A model generated the notes under the pieces. The model saw only the letters and a program-made list of their open reading frames with translations. It had not been told where the DNA came from and ran no database searches. 64,000 nucleotides of DNA from Aurantiochytrium sp. KH105 (Eukaryota; Sar; Bigyra; Thraustochytrida; Thraustochytriidae): positions 310,001 to 374,000 of the forward strand of contig BGKB01000033.1 of NCBI GenBank assembly GCA_003116975.1, in the 5' to 3' direction. A program made the position numbers and the translations under genes. Every line of letters begins with the position of its first letter. Within the stretch, counting starts at the first letter, position 1. Positions 46,801-56,659 of this stretch are shown piece after piece.

Positions 46801-49800
46801 CTGCCGTCCATCTCAAACCTGGCTCATCGAGAAGGTACTCGCGGATCTCTTGTACGCGCTCCGATCGAGTCAAAGGCTCCCAGATTGTCTTGCCATCCTC
46901 CTCTTCGCCAACCTTTCTGGACCAGAGGTCTCTGAAACTTAGTGGCCCTGGGATTTCGGGTATGCCACTTTGGAGATGGTCATAAGCGATAAGGAGCTTC
47001 TGTCAGCGAATTGTTAGAAACAAGCAATAGTGCGAGAGGAGACTTACAACAATGATGTCAGTGTAAAGTTCTTGTCCAGCAGACGGGCCAGATGCTCATA
47101 GCCTGCTGTGCCAATCTCGTTATCTTTGATGCTGCGCATGACGAATAATTGTGCAGTAGATGAATCCCAAAATTAGAAGAGGTGATTTGGGGGAGGCGCG
47201 ACATTTCGTTGCGTCAGTTTTGCTCATCAATCCAGACAAATAGAAATCATCTCAATCTGATGAGTGTACACATCTGCATTCGATGTAGTCGAGAGATTTT
47301 ATCCGGAAGCTGGAACTTACTGGAACGATGTCAGTGTAATATTGGCCGCCAAGCTATTAGCCAGTGACTTGGCGCCCTCGACGCCGATTTTGTTTGCTTG
47401 GAGACTGCGCGTTCCATGGCCGCATCATCAAATATAATTTGAAGAGCAATGGTGTGTTAGTTATGTCCGTCAATGAAGCCGAGGCAAGTCAGATCACTGC
47501 TGCTGCCCTTCTTTCACGCCTGCATGCATCCGCAATCAGAGCGGTCATGCGCACCCAGCTCCTCCCCACCTCCCAATCTCATAAGAATCGGACCATGAAC
47601 TTACTCTAGCGTCGTCAGCGTGCTGCTGGCCGCCAGTCCGTCAGCCAGCGCTTTGGCACCCTCAGCGCCGATCTGGTTCTCATAGAGACTGTGCGTGCCG
47701 TAGCAGCAACAAACAAAGCACACAAACGCGTAATCATGCACCAAAAAACGACCGTTTGTCAGTTCTGCCCGTCGGCATTGTCAAGCCAAGTCGAAGCCTT
47801 GCTGCCACCAGGATTGAGGTATACAATCGCGCTGTCACACAGTGCGCTCATGCGCCTGCCCGTTGATCTTGAACTTACCTCAGCGTCGTCAGCGTGCTGC
47901 TGGCCGCCAGTCCGTCAGCCAGCGCCTTGGCACCCTCATCGCCGATCTGGTTGCCACAGAGGCTGCGCGTGCCGTAGCAGCAACAAACAAAGCACACAAA
48001 CGCGTAATCATGCACAAAAAAAAGACCGTTTGTCAGTTCTGCCCGTCGGCATTGTCAAGCCAAGTCGAAGCCTTGCTGCCACCAGGATTGAGGTATACAA
48101 TCGCGCTGTCACACAGTGCGCTCATGCGCCTGCCCGTTGATCTTGAACTTACCTCAGCGTCGTCAGCGTGCTGCTGGCCGCCAGTCCGTCAGCCAGCGCC
48201 TTGGCACCCTCAGCGCCGATCCGGTTGCTTCCAAGACTGCGCGTGCCGTAGCAGCAACAAACAAAGCACACAAACGCGTAATCATGCACAAAAAAAAGAC
48301 CGTTTGTCAGTTCTGCCCGTCGGTATTGTCAAGCCAAGTCGAAGCCTTGCTTCCACCAGTATTGAGGTATACAATTGCGCTGTCACACAGTGCGCTCGTG
48401 CGCCTGCCCGATGATCTTGAACTTACTCCAGCGTCGTCAGCGTGCTGCTGGCCGCCAGTCCGTCAGCCAGCGCCTTGGCACCCTCAGCGCCGATCTGGTT
48501 GTATTCAAGACTGCGCGAACCGTAGCAGCAACAAACAAAGCACACAAACGCGTAATCATGCACCAAAAAACGACCGTTTGTCAGTTTTGCCCGTCGGCAT
48601 TGTCAAGCCAAGTCGAAGCCTTGCTGCCACCAGTATTGAGGTATACAATCGCGCTGTCACACAGTGCGCTCATGCGCCTGCCCGATGATCTTGAACTTAC
48701 TCCAGCGTCGTCAGCGTGCTGCTGGCCGCCAGCATTTTCCTGACTACTTCGGCACCCTTGTCATCAATGCTTTTCTTGCCAAGGCTGTGAAAGTGAAAGA
48801 GAAGAATATCGTCAGTCCTGATCTAGCAATCCCTGCAATTTGTGTATGATCTCTGAGAAAGTTGGGCATATCCTTTAGATCTACATCTGTACTTACTTGA
48901 GCGCTGTCAGCGTGCTGTTCTTGGAAACAGCCCTTGTAATAGCTTCCAGCCCATCGAAGCCGAACTCATTGTTACAAAGGCTGCATTACGACCAAGCTTT
49001 GCGTTAGCTTCTAATTCCGATGCGACGAAGGAAAGCATGCACAGAAGCGGTTTATCGGGACCTGTGACACTTACTTGAGCGAGGTGATCGTGGTGTTGTT
49101 GGCAAGAACTTGTGCAAGTTCTTTCGCGGACGTGTCCTCGATGTAATTTCGCGCAAGACTTTTCTTGTTGTCAATAATCTTTGTCTACTAGATCCGGCGT
49201 TCACATTCGCACAAACTTACTCGAGGGACGTGAGCGTCGTATTCGTGGCGACTGCCTCGGCCAGCGCTGTCGCGCCTGCATCATGAATGTCGTTGTTCTG
49301 TAAACTGAGGATATTAAAGATGTGGAAAGAAAAGATTAGCTGCCTGCTGCATGACTTCCGTCGAAACAACGCTCACTTTGAGAACGCGAGAGCATCTTCG
49401 TGGTGAAGCGCACTTACTTTAGATTCTCCAGCGTGCTACTTTGAGCAACCGCTACGGCCAATACTTTAGCGCCTGCATCCTCAATCCCGGCGTCTTCGAG
49501 GCTTTGTAAGTGAAGAGCAGGGTTCAGATTCTGGTTAGCTACAAGATCATCCCATCAAAGCTACTTTGCTCATGACGTACTCAATCAACGTCGCACCTCG
49601 AGCGATTTCGCGAAGTGCTCGCTGCAGTTTTACCCGCGCTGTTGCACCCAGATCCTTCAGCTCATCTTCGACGCCATCTTCAACATCCTCCTCTTCACGA
49701 CCTTTGTCGTCACCTTCGTGACCATCATTGTCATCGCCGCCATCGTAGTCATCAAGGTCGGCGACACTGCCTTCGTCGTCATCGTCGTTTACGAAGTCGT

Positions 49801-49954
49801 CTTCGCCCTTAAAACCTGACTCGTCATCGTGGAGCGCCTCCTCCTCGACCAGATCCTCTTCCTCTACCAAAGGCTCTTCCTCTTGCGCCTCCTCGGTGTT
49901 GCGTCCAGGCCTCGTGACCCTCCTCATGCGCTCGGCCATCCTCTTCATCTTCAT
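43841..49954 (-). CDS. LRR-protein kinase-TIR receptor-like protein (13 exons)
   Basis: Exons (minus strand): 49581-49954, 49418-49501, 49221-49304, 49075-49158, 48897-48980, 48701-48784, 48427-48510, 48153-48236, 47879-47962, 47605-47688, 47321-47404, 47048-47131, 43841-46931. Eleven internal exons are 84 nt, phase 2; total 1462 residues. An acidic N-terminus (about 1-124) precedes 11 ribonuclease-inhibitor-type LRRs such as LYENQIGAEGAKALADGL. The kinase (about 595-930) has VAIK (Lys 631), HGDIKPRN (Asp 727) and DLD in place of DFG (Asp 777). A basic Ser-rich linker leads to a TIR domain (about 1057-1190): YHFFLSHM, AWVDMRALD, FVMVLTTDALF, CLAEL with Glu 1130 at the NADase position. No signal peptide or membrane span, so an intracellular sensor is inferred. 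Uncertain: the first ATG (49952-49954) and the last acceptor (46932, TTTCAG), chosen because it keeps frame. Confidence 0.8.
47605..48733 (-). repeat. exact 274-bp tandem array of LRR exon plus intron
   Basis: Exon starts at 47688, 47962, 48236, 48510 and 48784 are spaced exactly 274 bp. The units are nearly identical in intron as well as exon, apart from the two to four codons at the variable LRR face (YEN, CGN, GSN, EYN) and small changes near the donor. The fifth unit matches only through about 48733. This is a recent tandem amplification within the LRR-kinase-TIR gene. Confidence 0.95.
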
Positions 49955-51035
49955 TCTCCTCACTCAGACAGCCTCCCCTTTCGCCTTCCTTCCTCCGTCA
50001 AGTCGTCGGCACGTGCCGCGTCTCTTCGTCGCTGCGCCGGACCTCGCTCGCGCGCCGCTTTCTCTTCTCTTCTCTTCTCTCCTCCGGCCTGCGCCGCGCT
50101 CGCCGCACGCCCGCCCGCCCTCTCCGTGTCTCGCTCCGTGTCTCGCTCGCTCGCTCGGCCGGTCGATCGATCGCGGTCTGTCTGTTGCTGCAGCGAGCGA
50201 GCGAGCGAGCGACAGCGAGCGGAGGCCGCGCTGTCCGAAACGATGGCTGACTGCTGCGAGTCATTCAATCATCAACCAATCAATCAAACTATCGATCGAT
50301 CGACCTGGGCCCTGCCGCGGCGAGCTCCGCGCCGCGCGCACTTCCCCGCGCAGAAGCAGTCTCTGCACCTCGCTCGGCTCTCCCTGGTTCACGCCGACGC
50401 GAACCTTGCGCGCGAGCTCCGGACGGCGGTCGCGGCGGCCGCGGCTGGCCCGAGCACGAACTCGCGCGCGAGACTTACTTCATCAAGCCCGGGTACTCAC
50501 GACAGACACGACGCACGTGCACGGCACGCGCGGCAGTAGTGGACAGAGGGGCGGATAGGGGTGCCCGGCGTCCTCGCCAACGCGCGGACTGGCCTGGCCT
50601 AGCAAGATTTCCACTCCGAGTCGGAGAACCTGCCTGGGCACGACGCGATCACGTGCGCACAGGAATTGCGGGGACGGCGCGAGGTTTGCGACAGCCACGA
50701 GGTTTGCGACAGCCGCGAGCGAGCAACAGCGCAAGGCATTCCGGATCCTACTGCTGAAACGCTCTGCTCAGACAGACGACTTCAGACCTGGGCTAGCGGG
50801 AAAGGGGGGGGGGGGGGTAACTCACTGCCGCTGAGCAGCCGGGAGAAAAGCGCAGCCGCGGAACAAACGAGCGAGCGGACCCGGTGCCGCGGAGATAGAA
50901 GCCGTAGAATACCATGAGTTTTCACCAGAGATTGGAACGAAAAGAGGGTTCTGGCATTAGAGATGAAAAGTTCCAGGCTCGCCTTGTCTACTACAAACGC
51001 GAATAAAGTGCCGAAATTATGCTGTCCTCCTCTAG
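49955..51035. other. upstream region of the LRR-kinase-TIR gene
   Basis: GC-rich, with (GAGC)n and (CTCG)n runs (50140-50160, 50195-50215), an ATCA/ATCG run near 50266-50302 and a 14-base G run (50804-50817). The promoter and possibly a further 5' exon lie here. No other gene is supported; long plus-strand frames are compositional. Confidence 0.55.
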
Positions 51036-51600
51036 CCTGCTGGCACGCAGCTGCAGCTCAAGAATAAGCGCTTTGAGCTCGTGTTCTTCCCGATAGTTGC
51101 GTCGAGGGATCCCCTCGAGCATTGACTCCATGCCCGTAGCAAAAAAATTCCTCTTCGTGCGACCCCTGCCATAAAAATGTTTCGAGGTGGTCAAACAGCT
51201 TCTTTTGCAGTTCAGCATGGAATAGCTCCTTCTCTTGGCCGCCATAGTTACACCCAATCTCCACCGCGAGAAACTTCTTGCTCTTCAGCAACTCATTGTC
51301 TTCGTCGACGGATTCGATGCTCAATGCGTCATCCTCAGAGAGATAGCATCCAGGTAATAGCACGATGACGACCACATCCGCCATTTTCATCGACGTCACG
51401 CCATTGAATTTTCGTCTTAGGTCGGGACAATGGGAGATTCGGGCACTCCAAAAACGTACCATCTCGGAATACGTCGCGGCTTCTCGGGCACACTCGTCTT
51501 GCGAGTCTTGCCATTTCGCGAAGCATGCAACTGTAAAAGTAAGCCCTGGATGTGCGGTAAGCGAGGCCGTCCGATGCAACGCAAGTTCGCGTTCACCATT
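51036..51600 (-). pseudogene. decayed copy of the 3' end of the LRR-kinase-TIR gene
   Basis: The minus strand carries VVVIVLLPGCY, ESVDEDNELLKSKKFLAVE and ELQKKLFDHLE, plus EHELKALILELQLRASRL, nearly identical to the last 150 residues of the intact gene (VVVIVLEPGCY and so on). Similarity fades upstream near 51560; kinase, LRR and most of the TIR domain are absent. Reading-frame breaks show it is not functional. It lies in the same orientation about 1.1 kb upstream of the intact gene's start, as expected from an old tandem duplication that left only a 3' remnant. Confidence 0.85.
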
Positions 51601-51878
51601 CGTATCTGGCATTGGGTTTTACCTCTCAATGAGGAAGGGGAAGTACTCACCGAGCACACGTGTTCGTGGAATGAACGCGCCAGGATCTCTATTGCTGCCT
51701 CGAACGGGACGATACAGGCGCTGCAACACCTGCTCGGTTAGGCCTAGCTAGTCCAACAGGCATCACACACAGTGGTCTGCGCAACGCATTTTCGGCCAAC
51801 GAGTCATCCATCACTTGCTGTGACAAACCTCTTTCCGGAGAGCAAGACTACGCTCCTGACTCGCTTCGCGTCGCGACG

Positions 51879-53349
51879 ATGCTTCGCGTGGAGGGCGCGC
51901 AGCTTTTCCGAGCGGTACGTTCACAGCGCGCACCTCCTTCGCCGCGAGCGCTGCGCGCGCAGCGCTCCTGGCCAAGGTCTGGGACGCCGGGGTTCGAGAG
52001 ATGGTGGGAAATGATTGGTCCCGGCGACTTGCTTGGTTGGTGGTGACAGGAGGCCGAGAGCGCGGGCTCGGAGGCCTTGCGAGCGCCTGCGCGCGCGCAA
52101 TGGAGCGAGCAAAAGACTGACGTGAGGTGGCATTGGCGCGGACGTGATACAGAGACTCACCAGCTCGATCCTGAGCAACCGGCCGGTGCTGATCGCCAAG
52201 ATCAGAGAGCTGGACGACCGGCCTGGCGTCACAGACTATGAAGTCTCCTTTGCCAAGCTCGTGGACAAACTGACCAATGGCACCGCCATTAGCATCAACG
52301 AAACAGGTACCTCCGTCACCGTGCGTCCCGGCTACATGGTTGGCGGTGCAATCGAGCACGAGTGTGAGGGTCGCGCCATTGGCTACTTTCTCGAGGGCAT
52401 TCTCCCGCTCTGCCTATTCGCAAGAGACCCTGTGGAGCTCACGCTAACAGGTGTGACGAATGATGACGTCGATATTTGCGTCGACCTCTTTGCCACCGTG
52501 ACGCTGCCTCTAGTGCGCCGTTTCGGCCTAGAGCACCCCCCCACGCTCGAAGTGTTGCGTCGAGGTCTTGCGCCTCGCGGCAAGGGCGTGGTCGTCCTTC
52601 GATCGCCCGTTGCGCGCGAACTTCGCGCAGTGCAGCTCATGGACCCGGGTTTTGTTCGCAAGGTGCGAGGTCTTGCGTACGCCGTACGCGTTTCGCCTCA
52701 ATTCGCCAACCGCATGGCAACGGAAGCCCGCGGCATTTTCAACACTCTCCTGCCCGACGTCTACATTAACACGGATCACACAAAGTCGCGCGATGTGGTG
52801 CCTGGTTTTGGCCTTTCCATTTACGCAGTGACAACGACGGGCTGCTTGCTCGGGTCCAAGCGTGCTGCCACGCGCCGGTCGCTCCTTGACAAGGGCAAGG
52901 CGAGTGCCAAAAACATTTTGGGCATCGACGACCCCGCCGCGGCTTTTCGGTCTAACAAAGAAATCGCCGCCGAAAACGACAAGGCCGCTGAAAACGAGCA
53001 AGACGATGAGACGCGTACCAAGGGGTGGAGGATACCTGGTGTCAAGGCCCAGTCTGAGCCGGAAGAGGTTGCAACGAACGTAGCCCACCAGGTCCTCGAG
53101 CAAATTGCGCAGGGCGGCTGCGTCGACGCAACACACCAGCCACTCTTGTTCATGCTCATGACACTTTGCCCAGAGGATGTGTCCAAGGCACGCGTGGGTA
53201 CTTTGACGCCGTACTCGATGCGCTACCTTCGCATGATCAAGGATTTTTTTGGTGTCACATTCCGTCTCCAGGTCGACGATGCAACGTCAACAACCTTGTG
53301 CTCGTGTGTGGGCGTGGGCTACAAGAATCTTTCGCGCAAGGTCACCTAA
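51879..53349 (+). CDS. RCL1: RNA 3'-terminal phosphate cyclase-like protein (rRNA processing), 2 exons
   Basis: Exon 1 is 51879-51914 (36 nt, MLRVEGAQLFRA), the intron 51915-52152 (GTACGT...TACAG, 238 bp), exon 2 52153-53349; 410 residues. The join restores the family's FEG..FRQRL start (here VEGAQLFRARL). Then LSNRPVLIAKIRELDDRPGV, KLVDKLTNGTAISINETGT, GVTNDDVDICVD, KVRGLAYAVRVSPQFANRM, DVYINTDHTKSRDVVPGFGLS and GGCVDATHQPLLFMLMTL follow RCL1 from yeast to human. RCL1 acts with Bms1 in early pre-rRNA cleavage in the nucleolus and lacks cyclase activity. A 70-residue Lys/Glu-rich insertion (about 250-320) is absent from animal RCL1 (373 residues). The exon-2 frame alone opens with GTG, confirming a missing first exon. 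Confidence 0.95.
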
Positions 53350-53698
53350 ATGTCACCGCATCAAGGTGCTCAGGGTGATAGATGGCAGGGAGGAGTCCTA
53401 TTCCTTTCTTCTTTACTTTGCCATGCGAGACGCCCCGTAGCGAAAGCGTTCTTGAATTTTTTATCATAGCATCATCGAGCCAGAGTAGGCCCTCGATTTA
53501 CTAAACTGTACAAGCAAGATGGCCCGTTTTTCTCACAGATGAATCGAAGAACCTGGGTAGAAATGCAGACCCCCCCCCCCCCCCCAAAAAAAAGAGAAAG
53601 AAAAAAAGAAAATACCAGCAAGTTGGACATCAAACTTCAAAATCAAATTGATTCACGTTTCATCAGAACCAAGCCCATAGGTTTCGCGTGACCGAGAT
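53350..53698. other. convergent 3' intergenic region
   Basis: Contains a homopolymer pair, a run of about fifteen C then nine A (53571-53594), and A-rich sequence. 3' ends of RCL1 and the DMT-like gene. No gene seen. Confidence 0.6.
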
Positions 53699-55525
53699 TT
53701 ACACGCCGCCAGTTGGAAGCTTGTGGTGACGATTAGTCTTGCGCATGCGTGGCCGGTTCGGAGCCACAGCAGCCGTAACAATGTCTGCGACGCCAGCAGT
53801 GCCAATAATGTTGTTGGCAGCGCTCTTGAAACCCTCAAAATTACTGAGATGCTGCTCATTGGAGACAAGCGCCAGCGCGCCAGAAGTCTCGTCCGTGTGG
53901 ATCGAGGGCAGGGCCTCATCCGAGTCGTCCTCCCCCATGGTAAGCATAAAGAGTCCAACAGAAACAATGAGGCACGAGAGAATCTTGATGCGCAGGTTGC
54001 TGACAGCAGACTCGCGACCAACACCGAGGAGCTTGAGAGCACCGAGGGCAAAGAGCAGATTGAGACCTTGCGAAAGCGAGGCCTCAGCGGCGTGCACGAT
54101 ACTCGCCTGGTAATACCAGCTGTATGCGAACTGGCTGAGGTAGTAGCCAAAGAGCGTGAGCAGCTGGCCAAACCCCGAAAAGAAAATGATCTTGCGAGGA
54201 ATGTTTTGAAGATCAATAAAGCGCTGGCGCAGCGAGGGAACGAGCGCGTACACAATGCAAAAGACCACAGCAAACCCGCACCAGGCGATAAAGAAGAACT
54301 CGAATTCAAGATCCGCGGGCAGGATGCCGCGAAACTTTTCCTTTTTGGCCGAGCTCTTGAGACTGTACGACATGACAAGGTCGTAGATGCCGACGGCAAA
54401 CTCTGAAACAACCACGTTGCGAACATAGCTCTGTTTCCAAAACTTCCAGCGAAGCATGCGCTTAAAGTCGCCATCCAAGGACGGGAGAATGCCGCCCAGC
54501 ACAATTACAAAGTAGCAAAAGAGATCAAACGGGCGAATGAACGTTGATCCCGTCAATGCCGCGGGAACCGCGGAACCCACAAGCATCCACGTGCTGCTGA
54601 CCTGGATAAGAGGGTTAATTACCGTGCTTGGCGCGTTATCGTACGCCTTGAGCAAGAAAAAGTAGTGCGAGAACATGAGGATTCCGCTCAGGGTCGCCAA
54701 CCACCACTCGAGGTCGTCGCCGGGGGACCAGATGAATTGGGGCTGCGAGCTCCCCTGCAGACTGGCAGAGTCCTTTTCCAGCGTGGCTGCCGCAGCCGCA
54801 GCGTGAATGGCGTGCCGAGAAAGGTGCACGCGTTTCAGCGACAACATGTACATGATGCTGCCCGTAGTGATACCGGCCACGGCGCAGTCTTGCACGCCGT
54901 CCAAGTGCTCTTCCTCGTCATCGCTCCCAACGCTACTATCGTCCCGATGCAGGCTGTTCTCGTTGCCCTCGAGGTCCTCGCTTTTGCTGCCTAATTTCCG
55001 CACGTCAGCGCTCAAGTCTGCAGGGCCACCATTGGCAGTGGTGCCGCCGATGCCATTATTTGTGGTGGAAACGTCGTTGTTGCCATCAAAGCTCGACGAG
55101 TGCGCGCGTCTGCTCCTCACTTCGAGTGCATCGGATGACACGTTGCCGTCTCCAAGACGTCCCGTCTCCATCGAGCTAGTCCCGTTTCGCGCATCGATGC
55201 GACTTCGATTACCCGCTGCTGCATTATTCTCTCCATTTCGCATGCGCAGCGAGGCCTCTCCCTGCTTTTCAAGGGTCTGTGAGCTCGAGCGATTTTTCAA
55301 TTTGTGCGTCGGGCTCGATTCGTTGGCGAGCGCGCGCAGATTTTCCGCCGACGACTTGTTGACCATCTTATCCGAGAGGGGCACCATTTCGAACCCGTGC
55401 TCTTCTTCGTCGTCGTCCTCGCCAATGCACATGTCGCACAGGATATCGGCCGCGCTCCAGCACAAGGCTGCGCCAAGCGTCGCAATGAGCCACTTGTTCT
55501 CATCATACCACTTGGAATCCTCCAT
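53699..55525 (-). CDS. multispan DMT/EamA-like transporter
   Basis: 608 residues from ATG at 55523-55525. One hydrophobic segment near the start (WLIATLGAALCWSAADILCD) is followed by about 200 residues of Ser/Asn/Asp-rich, charged, probably cytosolic sequence, then about eight to nine membrane spans (from LATLSGILMFSHYFFLLKA onward) and a short acidic tail. Features such as KAYDNAPSTVINPLIQVSS and a last pair of helices (LRIKILSCLIVSVGLFML) resemble the drug/metabolite transporter superfamily, where a helix ending in an A/S-P-X-X-X-X-X-P/L-L motif recurs. The substrate is unknown. The large insertion between the first and second spans is unusual. Divergent from the FHA gene. Confidence 0.72.
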   Translation of the reverse strand: MEDSKWYDENKWLIATLGAALCWSAADILCDMCIGEDDDEEEHGFEMVPLSDKMVNKSSAENLRALANESSPTHKLKNRSSSQTLEKQGEASLRMRNGENNAAAGNRSRIDARNGTSSMETGRLGDGNVSSDALEVRSRRAHSSSFDGNNDVSTTNNGIGGTTANGGPADLSADVRKLGSKSEDLEGNENSLHRDDSSVGSDDEEEHLDGVQDCAVAGITTGSIMYMLSLKRVHLSRHAIHAAAAAATLEKDSASLQGSSQPQFIWSPGDDLEWWLATLSGILMFSHYFFLLKAYDNAPSTVINPLIQVSSTWMLVGSAVPAALTGSTFIRPFDLFCYFVIVLGGILPSLDGDFKRMLRWKFWKQSYVRNVVVSEFAVGIYDLVMSYSLKSSAKKEKFRGILPADLEFEFFFIAWCGFAVVFCIVYALVPSLRQRFIDLQNIPRKIIFFSGFGQLLTLFGYYLSQFAYSWYYQASIVHAAEASLSQGLNLLFALGALKLLGVGRESAVSNLRIKILSCLIVSVGLFMLTMGEDDSDEALPSIHTDETSGALALVSNEQHLSNFEGFKSAANNIIGTAGVADIVTAAVAPNRPRMRKTNRHHKLPTGGV

Positions 55526-56659
55526 TCTTGCCTCCGATTAGATTAGACGAGGCCCGACGGCCGAGACCTTTACGTTTGCGCTCTTCTTCCTCGCGCCCTT
55601 CACGCCCACACACACGCGCGCACGAGAGAGGTTGAGTTCCCTCGGGCCGAGGTTGCCGAGCTGTTGTTCGCTCGCTAGCTAGCTAGGGAGAAGAGTCGAC
55701 CGTGCTGGGATCGCCGCTGTCTCCAGCTCGCTCCACGCCTGCGCGCCCGCGCGCCCGCGCTCGACTCTCACGCGAAGCGAACGCCGACGCGCACTCCGCT
55801 CCGCACGGCGTCCCGCCCTGCGTGCGCGCGCTGCGAGCTCGCTCGAGGTCTTGTTCTTCTCCACGTCGGCGTGGCCGCGCTCGGGCCTGGCTGGCTGGAT
55901 CCCGCAACGACGTTGACGCGCCGGGCCCTCCTCGCTCGCCCCCGGCAGCCCCGCGGGTCCCGCGCCTCCCCGCGGCGCGCTCCCGCGCAGCCTGCCCGCC
56001 TGCCTCCCGCGCGCGCCTCCTCTCCGCGCGCTGCTCTCCTCGGCGCCGCCGCCGCCGCCCGCGCCGTGGCCGCCGCTCTCGCGCGCCGTGGCCGCGTCCG
56101 CCTTCGCGTTCTGCTTCTCCCGGATTCAAACCGGAACCGGCGGCTCTTCCGCCTTGGCCGCTCCCGCGCGGACGGCAGCCGCCCCCCAGCAGCGCGCGAC
56201 GTTGGAGGGTTTTTTGAATCACCTGGCTGCTGGCTGGCTTGGCTTTGCTTCTTTGGTTTCGAATTGCGCGATCTAGCGAGGCGAGGCGAGGCGAGGCGGC
56301 GCGCGCGACGCGGGCGCGCAGACGCGCTACGACCGGGCGCGCGGCCGCGGGAGGGCTGCGAGCGCGGCGGAGGCGGCGGCCGCGAGGAGCCGCGGCCTGA
56401 CTCTCTCCGCGCGGGCGAGGGAGCGGAAGAGGCGGCCTGCCGCGCACGGAGGCGAGGACGTTGGCGCTGCGCGCGAGGAGGGCCGGAACTGGGAGCAGCC
56501 GAGAAGACGCGGCGGCGGCGGCGGCAAAGCAGCTTGAAGCCGCTCGAAGCCGCTGGAAGCCGCGGCCGGGGCGGCTGCGAAGAGCGGGGAGGTCTGCGGA
56601 CGGCCCAGCCGCCGCGCCGAGGTTTGCCGCAGAGCGCACGACAAGGGAGAGAGAGGATC
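55526..56659. promoter_or_regulatory. divergent intergenic region, DMT-like and FHA genes
   Basis: Very GC-rich. Contains GCTA repeats (55674-55686) and GAGGC repeats (56278-56299). A frame in phase with the FHA gene is open from about 55871 but has no ATG, so it is treated as 5' leader. No gene seen. Confidence 0.55.

Noticed and set aside
46983-47047. Acceptor at CTGACAG (65-bp intron) before the last exon of the LRR-kinase-TIR gene
   Set aside because: It has a good branch-point-like TTCTAAC but shifts frame and reaches a stop within 20 codons. The TTTCAG at 46932 keeps the kinase in frame. Both could be used as alternative forms; RNA is needed.
49829-50558. Plus-strand frames opposite the first exon of the LRR-kinase-TIR gene
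   Set aside because: Leu/Arg/Ser shadows of the acidic minus-strand exon and of GAGC repeats.
55871-56659. Upstream extension of the FHA protein frame (over 260 codons)
   Set aside because: No ATG in the extension; Arg/Ala/Pro-rich composition is typical of GC-rich leader DNA. ATG at 56660 is the first.
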